The notes under the pieces were generated by a model. The model saw only the letters and a list, made by a program, of their open reading frames with translations, did not search any database and had not been told where the DNA came from. The position numbers and the translations under genes were made by a program. 28,758 bases of DNA, taken from positions 1 through 28,758 of IMG/VR virus record IMGVR_UViG_3300020406_000002. One strand, given 5' to 3'. Positions 7,404-16,427 of this stretch are shown piece by piece (the stretch's first letter is position 1; the number at the start of each line of letters is the position of its first letter). The DNA is from a virus.

Positions 7404-7573
7404 AGAATGATGTAGAATTACATAACATATTTGGTTTAGCCGAAAAGCTTCACAAAACAGTTTCCGAAATCTTGCAAATGTCTGTTGAAGAATTTAATAT
7501 GTGGATTGCTTACTTTCAAATCCAACATGAAGAACGAGAACGACAAGAACGACTAGCAAAGGCAAGTAGATAG
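7050..7573 (+). CDS. Tail assembly chaperone GT, made by -1 frameshift at 7394-7400
   Basis: Read frame 0 to base 7400, then step back one base and continue at CTA (7400-7402). The -1 frame stays open for 57 codons to TAG at 7571-7573, giving a fusion of about 174 residues. The added part contains LAEKLHKTVSEILQMSVEEF and NMWIAYFQIQHEERERQ, which has the E...W.AYF.I..EER look of gpT domains. No ATG, GTG or TTG is suitably placed to start this part alone, and the tape measure begins on the final G of the TAG. A G/GT frameshift pair is a conserved feature of long-tailed phages; expression by shift is inferred from the slippery site and the open frame. Confidence 0.88.
7394..7400 (+). promoter_or_regulatory. 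-1 programmed frameshift site A AAA AAC
   Basis: The heptamer lies in the correct phase of the G frame (codons AAA AAA AAC) one codon before its stop TAA, within a run of eight A. This is one of the classic slippery sequences used by phage tail chaperone genes. I did not identify a clear downstream stimulating structure by eye. Confidence 0.85.
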
Positions 7574-9678
7574 TGGCAACAAAACAAGTAAATATAGACA
7601 TTATAGCGAAGGATAAAACCCGCCAAGCTATGAAGTCAGCCACAGTTGGTATCAACAATTTAAAACAATCTGTTTTTAATTTACAAAACGCATTAGTTGG
7701 ATTAGGTGCGGGATTAGTCGCAAAAAGTTTCATAGATACAGGGCGAGAGGTCGAAAGATTACAAGTACGATTTAAGTTTTTATTTGCTGAAGCAAGCGAA
7801 GGGGAAAAGGCTTTTAAAGGTCTAGTCAAGTTCGCTAGTCAAGTTCCATTCAGCCTAGAGGAAATACAAAGGGGGTCAGCTAATCTAGCGGTTGTGTCAA
7901 AAGACGCTGATGAACTCAATAAACTTCTTAAAATAACAGGCGATATTGCAAGTGCGTCTGGATTAGACTTTCAAACAACAGCGGAACAAATCCAAAGAAC
8001 ATTTTCGGGTGGTATTAATTCAGCAGATTTATTTAGAGAAAGAGGTGTTCGGGCGTTACTAGGATTTGAAGCGGGTGTTGCAATTAGTGCTGAACAATCC
8101 AGAAAGCATATAATGAAAGCCTTTGATGAAGGTACGCTATCAGTAGTAGGTGCTAGTGAAACAATGGCACAAACATTTGATGGCACTCTTTCTATGATAG
8201 GAGATAAGTTCAATTTATTCAAAATGGCGGTCATGGATGCGAGTCCTTTTGAGTTTCTTAAAGCGTCAGCACAATTACTTAATAATGAGTTAGAAAAAAA
8301 CTTTGGAGCAATAGAAAAATCAGCCGAATTAATTGGTGATGCTGTTGTCGGTGCAACTGTAAAAACTATTTTATTTGCAACAAAAGTTATTGACACATTT
8401 AAGCCAGTATTTCAGTTTCTAGGAAATTCTATTGCAAACCTAGTTACTTTTGTTCAAGACTTACCACCACCGATTGACTCACTTGGCGTTGTTGGCTTTT
8501 TAATGCTTGGAAAAAAAGGGAAACTTGCTGTTGGTATTATAGCTAGTCAGATTGATAGACTTAGGGGGATGCTTGCATCACTTATAGATGTAGAAATAAA
8601 AATGCAACAAACTATGAAATCTATCATTCCAGATTTTATAGAGGGCGATTCTATCGATAAAGAACTAGTAAGATTAAAGAAAAGAGCAGAAGACCTTAGA
8701 AAACCATTTAAAGAAGTAGGTTTAGGCATAGAAGAAACTGGTGAGAAAGCTAAAGTTGTTTTCAAAAATATAGGCGTTGAATTAGACCAGACCAGAGTTA
8801 GAGAAGATAGTTTGACGTTTGCTTTTTTAGAGCAGTTGGAAGCTATAGACAAAATAATGGCAAAAAACAAGGAAGCAAAAAAAGTAGTAGATGAAAAATC
8901 AGAAGCACAAACAAATGCTTCTCAATCAACAAGCAAAGCACTTGCAAAAGAAAAGAAACAGATAATGGATTTAGCGGATGCAATGGATGGTGCAAAACAA
9001 GCGGTTGCTGATGCACTTGATTTTCAAGATACAGGTCTTTTCTCAAACTTCTCTAAGGGGTTTAAAGAAGTTGCTAATTCACAAAGAGAAATGTTTGAAC
9101 AAATGCGTGACATAGGTGCGGAATCGTTTGACAGACTCAAAACATCACTAACAGATTTTGTAATGACAGGAAAACTAAGTTTCAAAGATTTAGGAACTTT
9201 TGTTGTTCGGTCAATGGTTGATATGCTTATAGGTCAAGCAATAAAAAGTGCCTTAAATAATTCAGTTGCTATGTTCAAAGCAAGTTCCATCAAGAAAGCC
9301 ATGATAAGCTTGTTTGAGGGTGCAATGAAAACTTTTGCTTCTATACCCTTTCCATTCAACATTGCGGTTGTGGGTGGTGCATTAGCCTTTGGAACAGGTA
9401 TAGTAAACAAAATAAGAGGGTTTGAAAGAGGTGGTAGACCGCCAGTGGGTCAAGCAAGTATTGTCGGTGAAAAGGGTGCAGAACTCTTTGTACCAGACCA
9501 AGCAGGAACAATAGTACCAAATGACAAACTAGGCATGGGTAAACAAGTCACTGTCAATTTTAATATCAATACAGTAGATGCTAGGGGTTTCAACGAATTA
9601 CTGGTAAATAGTCGAGGTACTATAGTGAATCTTATTAATAGTGCTATGAATGAAAAGGGTAGAATGGCAGTGATATGA
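7573..9678 (+). CDS. Tape measure protein
   Basis: A 701-residue protein starting at GTG, which overlaps the chaperone stop by one base. It determines tail length: at about 1.5 angstrom per residue the tail would be near 105 nm (inference). The N-terminus (NIDIIAKDKTRQAMKSATVG) and the FKFLFAEASEGEKAF...SQVPFSLEEIQRGSANL region are typical of lambda-type tape measures. Residues about 380-480 are coiled-coil rich (KSEAQTNASQSTSKALAKE). A hydrophobic stretch near residues 590-615 (FPFNIAVVGGALAFGTGIV) may enter the host membrane. The conserved end GGRPPVGQASIVGEKGAELF is a strong family mark. No lysozyme or peptidase insert is evident. Confidence 0.93.
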   Translation: MATKQVNIDIIAKDKTRQAMKSATVGINNLKQSVFNLQNALVGLGAGLVAKSFIDTGREVERLQVRFKFLFAEASEGEKAFKGLVKFASQVPFSLEEIQRGSANLAVVSKDADELNKLLKITGDIASASGLDFQTTAEQIQRTFSGGINSADLFRERGVRALLGFEAGVAISAEQSRKHIMKAFDEGTLSVVGASETMAQTFDGTLSMIGDKFNLFKMAVMDASPFEFLKASAQLLNNELEKNFGAIEKSAELIGDAVVGATVKTILFATKVIDTFKPVFQFLGNSIANLVTFVQDLPPPIDSLGVVGFLMLGKKGKLAVGIIASQIDRLRGMLASLIDVEIKMQQTMKSIIPDFIEGDSIDKELVRLKKRAEDLRKPFKEVGLGIEETGEKAKVVFKNIGVELDQTRVREDSLTFAFLEQLEAIDKIMAKNKEAKKVVDEKSEAQTNASQSTSKALAKEKKQIMDLADAMDGAKQAVADALDFQDTGLFSNFSKGFKEVANSQREMFEQMRDIGAESFDRLKTSLTDFVMTGKLSFKDLGTFVVRSMVDMLIGQAIKSALNNSVAMFKASSIKKAMISLFEGAMKTFASIPFPFNIAVVGGALAFGTGIVNKIRGFERGGRPPVGQASIVGEKGAELFVPDQAGTIVPNDKLGMGKQVTVNFNINTVDARGFNELLVNSRGTIVNLINSAMNEKGRMAVI

Positions 9679-10283
9679 GTGGAGCATTACCTAAAACAGA
9701 TTTCACAGCTATCAATATTAAGAGCAATCAAAAAACTCTTTTAAGTCAAACAGATAGCGGAAAAACATTCAGAAGACAGGTGCAAGGTCAACGCTTTAGT
9801 TTTACTCTTTCGTACCCTCCCATGACTAGAGCAGACTTTGCACCAGTCATGGCGTTTATTATGAAGCAGAGAAACAGAAAAGAAGATTTTACAGTTAGTT
9901 TTCCAAGCTATCTAAACGCACAGGGCAATGAAACAGGCACTTTGTTAGTCAATGGTTCACATTCTGTAGCCGATACAACAATATCTATTGATGGGTTTGC
10001 AGGGGATGGTGCAGGTAGATTAAAAGCAGGGGATTTTATTAAATTTGCTCACGATAAGGTTTATATGGTGGTTGAGGATGTAACGAGTTCTAGTAACTCC
10101 GCAACAGTTACTATTGAACCACCATTAAGAGAAGCCTTAACAGACAATAGTTCAGTCACTTATGACTCAGTTCCTTTTCGTGTTCATTTAAGAAGTGATA
10201 TTCAAGAGTTCGCTACAGGGCAAAATGACAAGGATGGAAACTTATTATTTAACTATGAGTTTGATGTTATAGAGAGTTTGTAA
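9675..10283 (+). CDS. Distal / minor tail protein
   Basis: A 202-residue protein after the tape measure, starting in ATGA overlap with it. The N-terminal half (FTAINIKSNQKTLLSQTDSG, then QRFSFTLSYPPMTRADF and FIMKQRNRKEDF) recalls distal-tail proteins that cap the tube end. The centre has a small beta domain with AGDFIKFAHDKVYMVVEDV, common in marine siphophage tail genes. The C-terminus FRVHLRSDIQEFATG with FNYEFDVIESL closes the tube-like fold. Function as distal tail or baseplate hub adaptor follows from position and pattern, not from a specific catalytic motif. Confidence 0.75.
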   Translation: MSGALPKTDFTAINIKSNQKTLLSQTDSGKTFRRQVQGQRFSFTLSYPPMTRADFAPVMAFIMKQRNRKEDFTVSFPSYLNAQGNETGTLLVNGSHSVADTTISIDGFAGDGAGRLKAGDFIKFAHDKVYMVVEDVTSSSNSATVTIEPPLREALTDNSSVTYDSVPFRVHLRSDIQEFATGQNDKDGNLLFNYEFDVIESL

Positions 10284-10287
10284 GATG

Positions 10288-10325
10288 TGTAAGTTATTGA
10301 TTTTACTGAATAAAATCCCAGGATA
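10288..10325. repeat. Two-copy intergenic element, copy A
   Basis: About 38 bases (TGTAAGT, TTGATTTTACTGAATAAAA, TCCCAGGATA in order) are nearly the same as 19081-19117: three substitutions and one inserted A. Both copies end just before an ATG and supply an AGGA that may act as binding site. They lie in rare gaps in the packed late region. A promoter, processing site or protein-binding element is possible. Confidence 0.8.
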
Positions 10326-10328
10326 AAC

Positions 10329-10895
10329 ATGGCTAGAGGTTTAACAAGTGCGGTAAAAACAGAACTAGCCACAGGAAACATAGAACCAATAATTTTAATA
10401 GACTTAGGGTTTGCAACACGAGTTTATTTAACCAACGCAAGTTTTGATATTACCTCAAGCGTTTCGGGTTCTTCTCAAACCTATCTTGCAAATGGTCATT
10501 TTAGGGGAATAACCGCAGTCAGTGAAACTCCGACCCCTTCAAAAAACAGCCTTATCGTTTCTTTATCTGGTGTCGATCAAACCTATATTTCAGTAGTACT
10601 TAATGAAAATATTATTAACAGCGATGTATTTATCTACAGGGGTTTTTTAGATGCAAATCTAGCACTAATAGCAGACCCTTTTCTTTTGTTTTATGGAACG
10701 ATAGATGAATTTAAAATTACAGATAATACAAGCACCGCTACATTAAGTTTAAATGTTACGTCACATTGGGGAAACTTCTCAAAGAAAAGCGGTAGGACAA
10801 CGTCCGATAATTCGCAAAAAAGGTTTTTCTCTAATGATAAAGGCATGGAATATTCCGCACTTAATCTTGTAGACATAAAATGGGGTAGGGAATGA
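10329..10895 (+). CDS. Tail tip / baseplate hub protein, DUF2163-like
   Basis: A 188-residue protein. It opens with GLTSAVKTELATGNIEPIIL and IDLGFATRVYLTNASFDIT, a region that binds the previous tail ring in related proteins, then LIVSLSGVDQTYISVVLNE, VFIYRGFLD and a strand-rich end with SGRTTSDNSQKRFF. This looks like a phage tail-tip protein of the DUF2163 or lambda gpL-like group in marine siphophages (name from memory). The start is set by the duplicated element just upstream, which provides AGGA 7 bases before ATG. The stop overlaps the GNAT-like gene by ATGA. Confidence 0.75.
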   Translation: MARGLTSAVKTELATGNIEPIILIDLGFATRVYLTNASFDITSSVSGSSQTYLANGHFRGITAVSETPTPSKNSLIVSLSGVDQTYISVVLNENIINSDVFIYRGFLDANLALIADPFLLFYGTIDEFKITDNTSTATLSLNVTSHWGNFSKKSGRTTSDNSQKRFFSNDKGMEYSALNLVDIKWGRE

Positions 10896-11335
10896 GTAGT
10901 GTACATTTATATCAAGCAGAAAAAAAAGATTTTGATATGATTTATGAAATGCTCATGGAGTTCAAAGAAAGCGAGTTATTTGATAAAAAACTGCCAGAAG
11001 TTGACAAGCCAAAACTTACACTATTCATCAACACTATTTTAGAAAAGGGTAAAGTAATTTTTGCTAAAGATTTAGATTCAGAAACAATTATGGGGTTGTG
11101 TATGTTTCACAAGGCTGAGTATTGGTTCAGCAAAGATAAGCTAATGAATATCCATGTTTTGTACGTCAGAAAGCAATATAGGACGTATAACTTAGTGAAA
11201 GTGATAGTAGATTCTGTTAAAAATGTATCGGAAGGCTTACCAATGTTACTATCAATAAGTACAGGTCTACACAAAGACCCAGTTTTTGAACGATTAGGAT
11301 TTGAAAACATGGGTAGTAATTGGAGAATGTTTTAA
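10892..11335 (+). CDS. GNAT-like acetyltransferase-fold protein in the tail cluster
   Basis: A 147-residue protein with the strand-helix order of GNAT N-acetyltransferases: YQAEKKDFDMIYEMLMEF at the start, VIFAKDLDSETIMGLCMFHK in the middle, IHVLYVRKQYRTYNLVKVIV where the acetyl-CoA loop would be, and DPVFERLGFENMG near the end. The usual R/QxxGxG/A loop is altered (RKQYRTYNLVK), so catalysis is uncertain. It is coupled by ATGA to the tail-tip gene and ends with no gap before the J-like gene. Such proteins sit between tip genes in other marine phages; they may modify a tail protein, or be structural. Confidence 0.6.
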   Translation: MSSVHLYQAEKKDFDMIYEMLMEFKESELFDKKLPEVDKPKLTLFINTILEKGKVIFAKDLDSETIMGLCMFHKAEYWFSKDKLMNIHVLYVRKQYRTYNLVKVIVDSVKNVSEGLPMLLSISTGLHKDPVFERLGFENMGSNWRMF

Positions 11336-14302
11336 ATGTGTGGTTTCGTAACAGATGTTATTTCAGACGTTTTTGAGGGTGTTGTAGACATTGTAGAGGA
11401 TGTAGTAGGCGTTGTTGAAGATGTGGTCGTTGGGGTAGTTGATACAGTTGTAGATGTAGTAGACGAGGTTATAAGTTGGGTAGTACCACAGCCAGAAGTT
11501 CCAGAGTTTTCAGAGGAGTTTGAGGAACAACAGGCAAGAGGAATCTTAGTTAATAAATTTACAGCTAATTCAAGTATTCCTGTAGTTTATGGAACTAGAA
11601 AAGTCGGTGGCAATGTAGTTTTTGTAGAAACGTCTGGAACAGACAATCAATATCTTTACATGGCTGTAGTTCTTAGTGAAGGGGAAATCGACAGCGTTCA
11701 AACACTTTTTGTAAATAATCATCAAGTTACTTTGTCAGGTTCACTCACCGATGGCACACAAAGAACAGTTACAAGTGCGGATGCTAACTTCTTTGATACC
11801 GAAAACACTAATAGTTTAATTACAGTACAGGCACATTTAGGAACAGATTCACAAACATCTTCATCACTATTAGGCGAAGTGAGTTCATGGACATCAAACC
11901 ATAGATTACAGGGTTTAGCCTATCTAGCCTTGCGATTTGAATGGAACGCAGAGAAATTTGGTGCATTACCAAGAGTCCAAGCAACTATAAAAGGTCGTAA
12001 AGTCTACAATCCAAATCTAGATAGCACAGTTACAGGCGGTAGCGGTAGCCATAGAGCAGACACAAGCACAACATGGGAATATTCCGACAACCCGATATTA
12101 CAGCTATTAGACTATCTGAGAAATGACAGGTTCGGCATGGGTATAGCTAATAGTTACTTTGATAGTAACTTTGCAGACTGGCAGACCGCCACCGATGTTT
12201 GTGATGCTGATATTACACCTGTTAGCGGTGCAAGTGCGATAGACCTTTTAGATAGTCATATTGTTGTTGATACGTCTAGAAAAGCTATAAATAATGTTAA
12301 AGAATTTGTAAAAGGGTCACGTTCTTATCTAAACTTCTCTAGTGGTAAATACAATATCCTGGTTGAAACTACAGGTTCAGCATCAATCACACTTACAGAA
12401 GATAACATAATAGGTGGTATTACTGTTCAAAGTAAAAACAAGAATTCACGATATAACAGGGTTATTGTTACTTTTGTAAACCCAGATAAAAACTTTCAGA
12501 CCGACACAGTGCAGTTTCCACCAGTGGATGAAACAGGTTTAGAGTCGGCAGACCAACATGCAACGATGAAAACAGAAGATGGTGAGTTACTTTTAGAAGG
12601 TCGTTTTGATTACACCATGATAACAAATGCCCATCAAGCACAGGAAATGGCTGAAATAATTCTCAGGCGGTCACGGTCAAGTTTAGATATATCTCTTAGA
12701 GCAGATGGTACAGCGTTAGACTTAGCGGTAGGAGATATTGTAAACGTAACCCATGCAACCCCTGCTTTTTCGGCAAAACCTTTTAGAGTACAAAGAATAT
12801 CAATAAATGCTGACCATACAGTAAGTATCCAGTGTTCGGAGCATCAAGATAGTTTCTATACGTTTGGTACACAACAAGCACTACCAACGATACCCGATAC
12901 ATCACTTCCTAACCCCTTTAATGTGCAAGCACCCACTATTTCAGTCACCGATGAATTACGTTCACGAAATGAGGAAGCCATAGCGGTTTTATTGGTTAAT
13001 GTTACAGCAACCGATTTATTTATTACTGATTTTGAAGTGCAAGCCAAAAAATCTACAGATTCAGTTTTTATCAATCTAGGTCGGGGTAGTTCATCGCAGT
13101 TTGAACTTGTTAATGTAGAAGATAATGCAATATATGACGTAAGGGCAAGGTCAGTAAGTTCAATAAGTCGTTCAGTGTTTGTCAGCACTACGCATCAAGT
13201 TGTGGGTAAAACAGCACCACCGCAAGATGTTACAAATTTCAGTGTAAATATAATTGATACAGAAGCACATTTAGCGTGGACTCCAGTTACAGATTTAGAC
13301 TTGTCACATTATCGAATAAGACACGCAAAAGAAACAAGCGGTGCAACTTATGCTAATTCAATAGACATAGCTGACAAGGTTTCAAGACCTGCAAACACAG
13401 TGATAGTACCTGCAATGACAGGAACATATTTTATAAAAGCGGTGGATAAAGTTGGTAATAGTTCAGAAAATGCGGTGTCTACAGTGGCAATAATCGAAAG
13501 TATCAAGGGGTTAAATTTAGTGTCAACAAGCACTCAGAGTCCAAGTTTTTCAGGCACAAAAACAAATATGGTGGTGGTTGATGGTAGTAAACTACAACTA
13601 GGAACAGCAAACCTATTCGATAGTGTAGCAGGCAATTTTGACGATGCAGGGGGGTTATTTGATGGTGGTGTTGGAAATGTTGCTAGTTCTGGGACATATG
13701 AATTTGATACACATATAGATTTGGGTTCGGTCTATACCAGTAGAGTTACAGCCAATATGAATGTCGCACGAATAAGCTTTGTAAATTCGTTTGATGATGC
13801 AACTGGAAACTTTGATGATAGAGCAGGTTTATTTGATGGTGACCCACAAGAATTTGACGATACAAACACAGAGTTATTAGTAGCAACCACAGAAGGTGAC
13901 CCAAGCGGTTCACCCACATATACAGATTTCAGAAAGTTTTTTGTAGGCGATTACAAGGCAAGAGCATTTAAATTCAAGCTACAAATGACAAGTCAAAAAG
14001 GCACAGCAACACAACAAGTGTCAGGATTGTCGGTTACTGTAGATATGCCCGATAGAGTGGTAGCAGAAGCCGATGTTGTAAGCGGAACAAGTACAAGTGG
14101 TAAAGCAATAACATTTAGTCCTGCATTTAAATCATTACAAGGTGTAGGAATTTCAGCACAGAACTTGGCGAGTGGTGATTTCTATGCTATAACCAATAAA
14201 AGTGAAACAGGGTTCACAATAGAATTTTTTAATAGTGCCAGTGCAACAGTGAGCAGAACTTTTGATTATGTTGCACGAGGATTTGGAGAAATAGCAAGTT
14301 AG
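11336..14302 (+). CDS. Central tail tip protein (lambda gpJ-like, host specificity)
   Basis: A 988-residue protein that forms the tip of the tail and contacts the host. Residues 4-48 are a valine/aspartate repeat (DVVEDVVGVVEDVVVGVVD), unusual and probably helical. Residues about 75-500 carry the gpJ-type core: SIPVVYGTRKVGGNVVFVET, RLQGLAYLALRFEW, NPILQLLDYLRNDRFGMGI, and RRSRSSLDISLRADGTALDL. Residues about 626-720 look like a fibronectin type III domain (HLAWTPVTDLDLSHYRIRHA). Residues about 757-840 hold two copies of an F-D-GNFDD-GLFDG motif. No gap separates it from the GNAT-like gene; TAGGAG near its end serves the fibre gene. Confidence 0.88.
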   Translation: MCGFVTDVISDVFEGVVDIVEDVVGVVEDVVVGVVDTVVDVVDEVISWVVPQPEVPEFSEEFEEQQARGILVNKFTANSSIPVVYGTRKVGGNVVFVETSGTDNQYLYMAVVLSEGEIDSVQTLFVNNHQVTLSGSLTDGTQRTVTSADANFFDTENTNSLITVQAHLGTDSQTSSSLLGEVSSWTSNHRLQGLAYLALRFEWNAEKFGALPRVQATIKGRKVYNPNLDSTVTGGSGSHRADTSTTWEYSDNPILQLLDYLRNDRFGMGIANSYFDSNFADWQTATDVCDADITPVSGASAIDLLDSHIVVDTSRKAINNVKEFVKGSRSYLNFSSGKYNILVETTGSASITLTEDNIIGGITVQSKNKNSRYNRVIVTFVNPDKNFQTDTVQFPPVDETGLESADQHATMKTEDGELLLEGRFDYTMITNAHQAQEMAEIILRRSRSSLDISLRADGTALDLAVGDIVNVTHATPAFSAKPFRVQRISINADHTVSIQCSEHQDSFYTFGTQQALPTIPDTSLPNPFNVQAPTISVTDELRSRNEEAIAVLLVNVTATDLFITDFEVQAKKSTDSVFINLGRGSSSQFELVNVEDNAIYDVRARSVSSISRSVFVSTTHQVVGKTAPPQDVTNFSVNIIDTEAHLAWTPVTDLDLSHYRIRHAKETSGATYANSIDIADKVSRPANTVIVPAMTGTYFIKAVDKVGNSSENAVSTVAIIESIKGLNLVSTSTQSPSFSGTKTNMVVVDGSKLQLGTANLFDSVAGNFDDAGGLFDGGVGNVASSGTYEFDTHIDLGSVYTSRVTANMNVARISFVNSFDDATGNFDDRAGLFDGDPQEFDDTNTELLVATTEGDPSGSPTYTDFRKFFVGDYKARAFKFKLQMTSQKGTATQQVSGLSVTVDMPDRVVAEADVVSGTSTSGKAITFSPAFKSLQGVGISAQNLASGDFYAITNKSETGFTIEFFNSASATVSRTFDYVARGFGEIAS

Positions 14303-14311
14303 GAGTGCTAA

Positions 14312-16141
14312 ATGTCGCAAAATGATTTATCAATAGCAAATCAAGGGTTTGCATCGTTTCGGTCAGATTTAAACTCAGCCTTACAAGCATTGGGGTCAAC
14401 GAACTCAGGAACGTCAGCACCCTCAACCACATACGCTAACCAGTTATTTTACGACACTACAAACAACATTCTTAAAATAAGAAATGAAGATAATGATGCT
14501 TTTATTTCGCTTTTTACTCTAGATCAAACAAATGACAATATTGAAGCCTTAACCATAGATGGCACATTAACCTATAATGGTGATTTGGTTTCAGCAACCG
14601 CAGGAACATCAAACTTTAGAGCAGGTGTAAATGCAGGAGATGCCATTACATCAGGTGGTAACAATAATACTCTTGTAGGTGATGAAGCAGGAACGGCAAT
14701 TACAACAGGTGATAGAAATACTGCCGTTGGATTTGAAGCACTAAAAACGGCAACAACGGCATCGTTTAATGTAGCAATTGGCTATCAAGCACTAGAGAAT
14801 AATACAGGCAATAACAATACAGCAGTAGGTGACCAAGCACTTGAAGCTTGCACGTCTGGCAGTAATAATACGGCAATGGGAGATGATGCAGGAGTTAGCG
14901 TTACAACAGGTGACCAAAATGTTCTTATTGGTGTAAGTGCAGGGGACGCTTTAACGGATGCTGATTTCAATATAGCGATTGGAAATGATGCTCTTGGTGC
15001 TGACACTAAAGGCAGTCGTAATGTTGCTATAGGAAGAAGGACATTACACGCACAAAACTTTACATCAGCTACGGATGCCTACAATACAGCTGTGGGTTTT
15101 GAAGCAGGAAATGATATTACAACAGGTATACAGAATACACTTATTGGTGGTAATGCAGGTGATGCAATAACTGATGCAGATGAAAATGTTGCAGTTGGTT
15201 ATAATGCTTTAACTGTTAATACTGTAGGAAGTAGGTCTACGGCAGTAGGGCATAATGCACTTCTTTTTCAAAATCCTTCTTCTGCTGCTGATATGAATAA
15301 TGTTGCTGTTGGTTATGGAGCAGGGTCACAAGTAACAACAGGAGTAAGAAACACTTTAGTTGGTGCAGATGCAGGGGATGCTCTGACAACTGGACAAAAA
15401 AATACTTTTGTTGGAAATCAATCAGGAGATGGAACGGATGATGGAGTACGAAACACAGCAGTGGGAATGGACGCATTAGGTGCAAATTGTGGAGATGATA
15501 ATGTTGCTATTGGTCAAAATGCAGGGCTTGTTATTACAGGGTCAGATAATGTTTGTGTAGGTCAAGCAGCAGGTGATGGTTTAACATCAGCCAATAATTG
15601 TATATTTATTGGTAGTGGTGCAACAGAAAGTGCGAGTGGCACAAGTAATCAGACTGTTCTTGGCACAAGTGTTACTTGTGTTGGAGATAGTAACTTTACT
15701 TTTGGAGGGGGTTCTACAGACAGCAACATAGCCTTTGGAGCTACTTCTATATCTGCACCTTCTGATGAAAGATATAAAGAAAGTATTGAAACTTCTACAG
15801 CAGGACTTGGATTTATAAATGATTTAAGACCTGTTACATACAAATGGAAGATGGAAAAAGATGTACCATCAGACCATAACGCTTATAAAAAAGACTCTAC
15901 AACAAGAGTTATGAACGCTAAAGATGATTTTTATCATGGTTTTATAGCACAAGAAGTAAAAGCAGTATTAGACAATCATAGTGAGGTAAAAAACTATGAT
16001 GGTTTATGGATGGAAAATACAGATGGCAGACAGCGTTTAGCACCTGCTTTTTTAATACCAATGCTTACTAAAGCAGTACAAGAATTATCAGCAAAGAACG
16101 ATGCACTAGAATCTAGGATTAAAACATTGGAGGGTAGTTGA
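14312..16141 (+). CDS. Tail fibre with YadA-like repeats and self-cleaving S74 chaperone domain
   Basis: A 609-residue protein. The N-terminus (NQGFASFRSDLNSALQALGS, YDTTNNILKIRNEDND) is a virion-attachment part common in marine phage fibres. Residues about 115-430 hold roughly 19 repeats of the form N-T/V-A-V/I-G-x-x-A-G/L, as in trimeric YadA head domains, predicting a trimeric beta-roll stalk. Residues 484-609 form an intramolecular chaperone of the Peptidase S74 family: SDERYKESI with Ser484 and Lys489 five residues apart as the expected dyad, GFIAQEV, and a coiled-coil tail. In this family the chaperone cuts itself off after trimerisation, here just before Ser484. TAGGAG precedes the start. 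Confidence 0.88.
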   Translation: MSQNDLSIANQGFASFRSDLNSALQALGSTNSGTSAPSTTYANQLFYDTTNNILKIRNEDNDAFISLFTLDQTNDNIEALTIDGTLTYNGDLVSATAGTSNFRAGVNAGDAITSGGNNNTLVGDEAGTAITTGDRNTAVGFEALKTATTASFNVAIGYQALENNTGNNNTAVGDQALEACTSGSNNTAMGDDAGVSVTTGDQNVLIGVSAGDALTDADFNIAIGNDALGADTKGSRNVAIGRRTLHAQNFTSATDAYNTAVGFEAGNDITTGIQNTLIGGNAGDAITDADENVAVGYNALTVNTVGSRSTAVGHNALLFQNPSSAADMNNVAVGYGAGSQVTTGVRNTLVGADAGDALTTGQKNTFVGNQSGDGTDDGVRNTAVGMDALGANCGDDNVAIGQNAGLVITGSDNVCVGQAAGDGLTSANNCIFIGSGATESASGTSNQTVLGTSVTCVGDSNFTFGGGSTDSNIAFGATSISAPSDERYKESIETSTAGLGFINDLRPVTYKWKMEKDVPSDHNAYKKDSTTRVMNAKDDFYHGFIAQEVKAVLDNHSEVKNYDGLWMENTDGRQRLAPAFLIPMLTKAVQELSAKNDALESRIKTLEGS

Positions 16142-16425
16142 TGGCAAAAACAGAAGAAAGAACAGCAGACGAAATAGCAAAAGCACACAAGGCTTGTTTA
16201 GATGGAGCAGATACAATCAATACTGTAATTGCTACTCACAATAAAGGTAAAGATGCGACAGAAACAGACTTTGCCTATGACATGACACATGACGAAAAGA
16301 AAGAAAGAGTTGCAAGAAGTGTAGGATATTTAAAGTATCAAAAGGCTTTAGAGGATTGGGGTAAAGAAGATTTTACAGTCATAGACAAAGCCATAGCCGA
16401 TGCGGATACATTTACAGGAGCATAA
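16141..16425 (+). CDS. Small acidic protein following the fibre (possible fibre assembly factor)
   Basis: A 94-residue protein. The ATG at 16141 overlaps the fibre stop (TGATG) and is preferred over a TTG one codon earlier. Helical, charged sequence: TADEIAKAHKACLDGADTIN, YDMTHDEKKERVARSVGYL and a C-terminal ALEDWGKEDFTVIDKAI. Position immediately after the fibre, and the W-containing acidic C-terminus, suggest a fibre chaperone or cap, but I recognise no firm family. Confidence 0.65.
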   Translation: MAKTEERTADEIAKAHKACLDGADTINTVIATHNKGKDATETDFAYDMTHDEKKERVARSVGYLKYQKALEDWGKEDFTVIDKAIADADTFTGA

Positions 16426-16427
16426 AC

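Noticed and set aside
14640-15660. Short repeated strings that might be a CRISPR or DNA tandem array
   Set aside because: The repetition follows codons of the N-x-A-x-G-x-x-A protein repeat and varies at third positions, so it is a coding repeat in the fibre.
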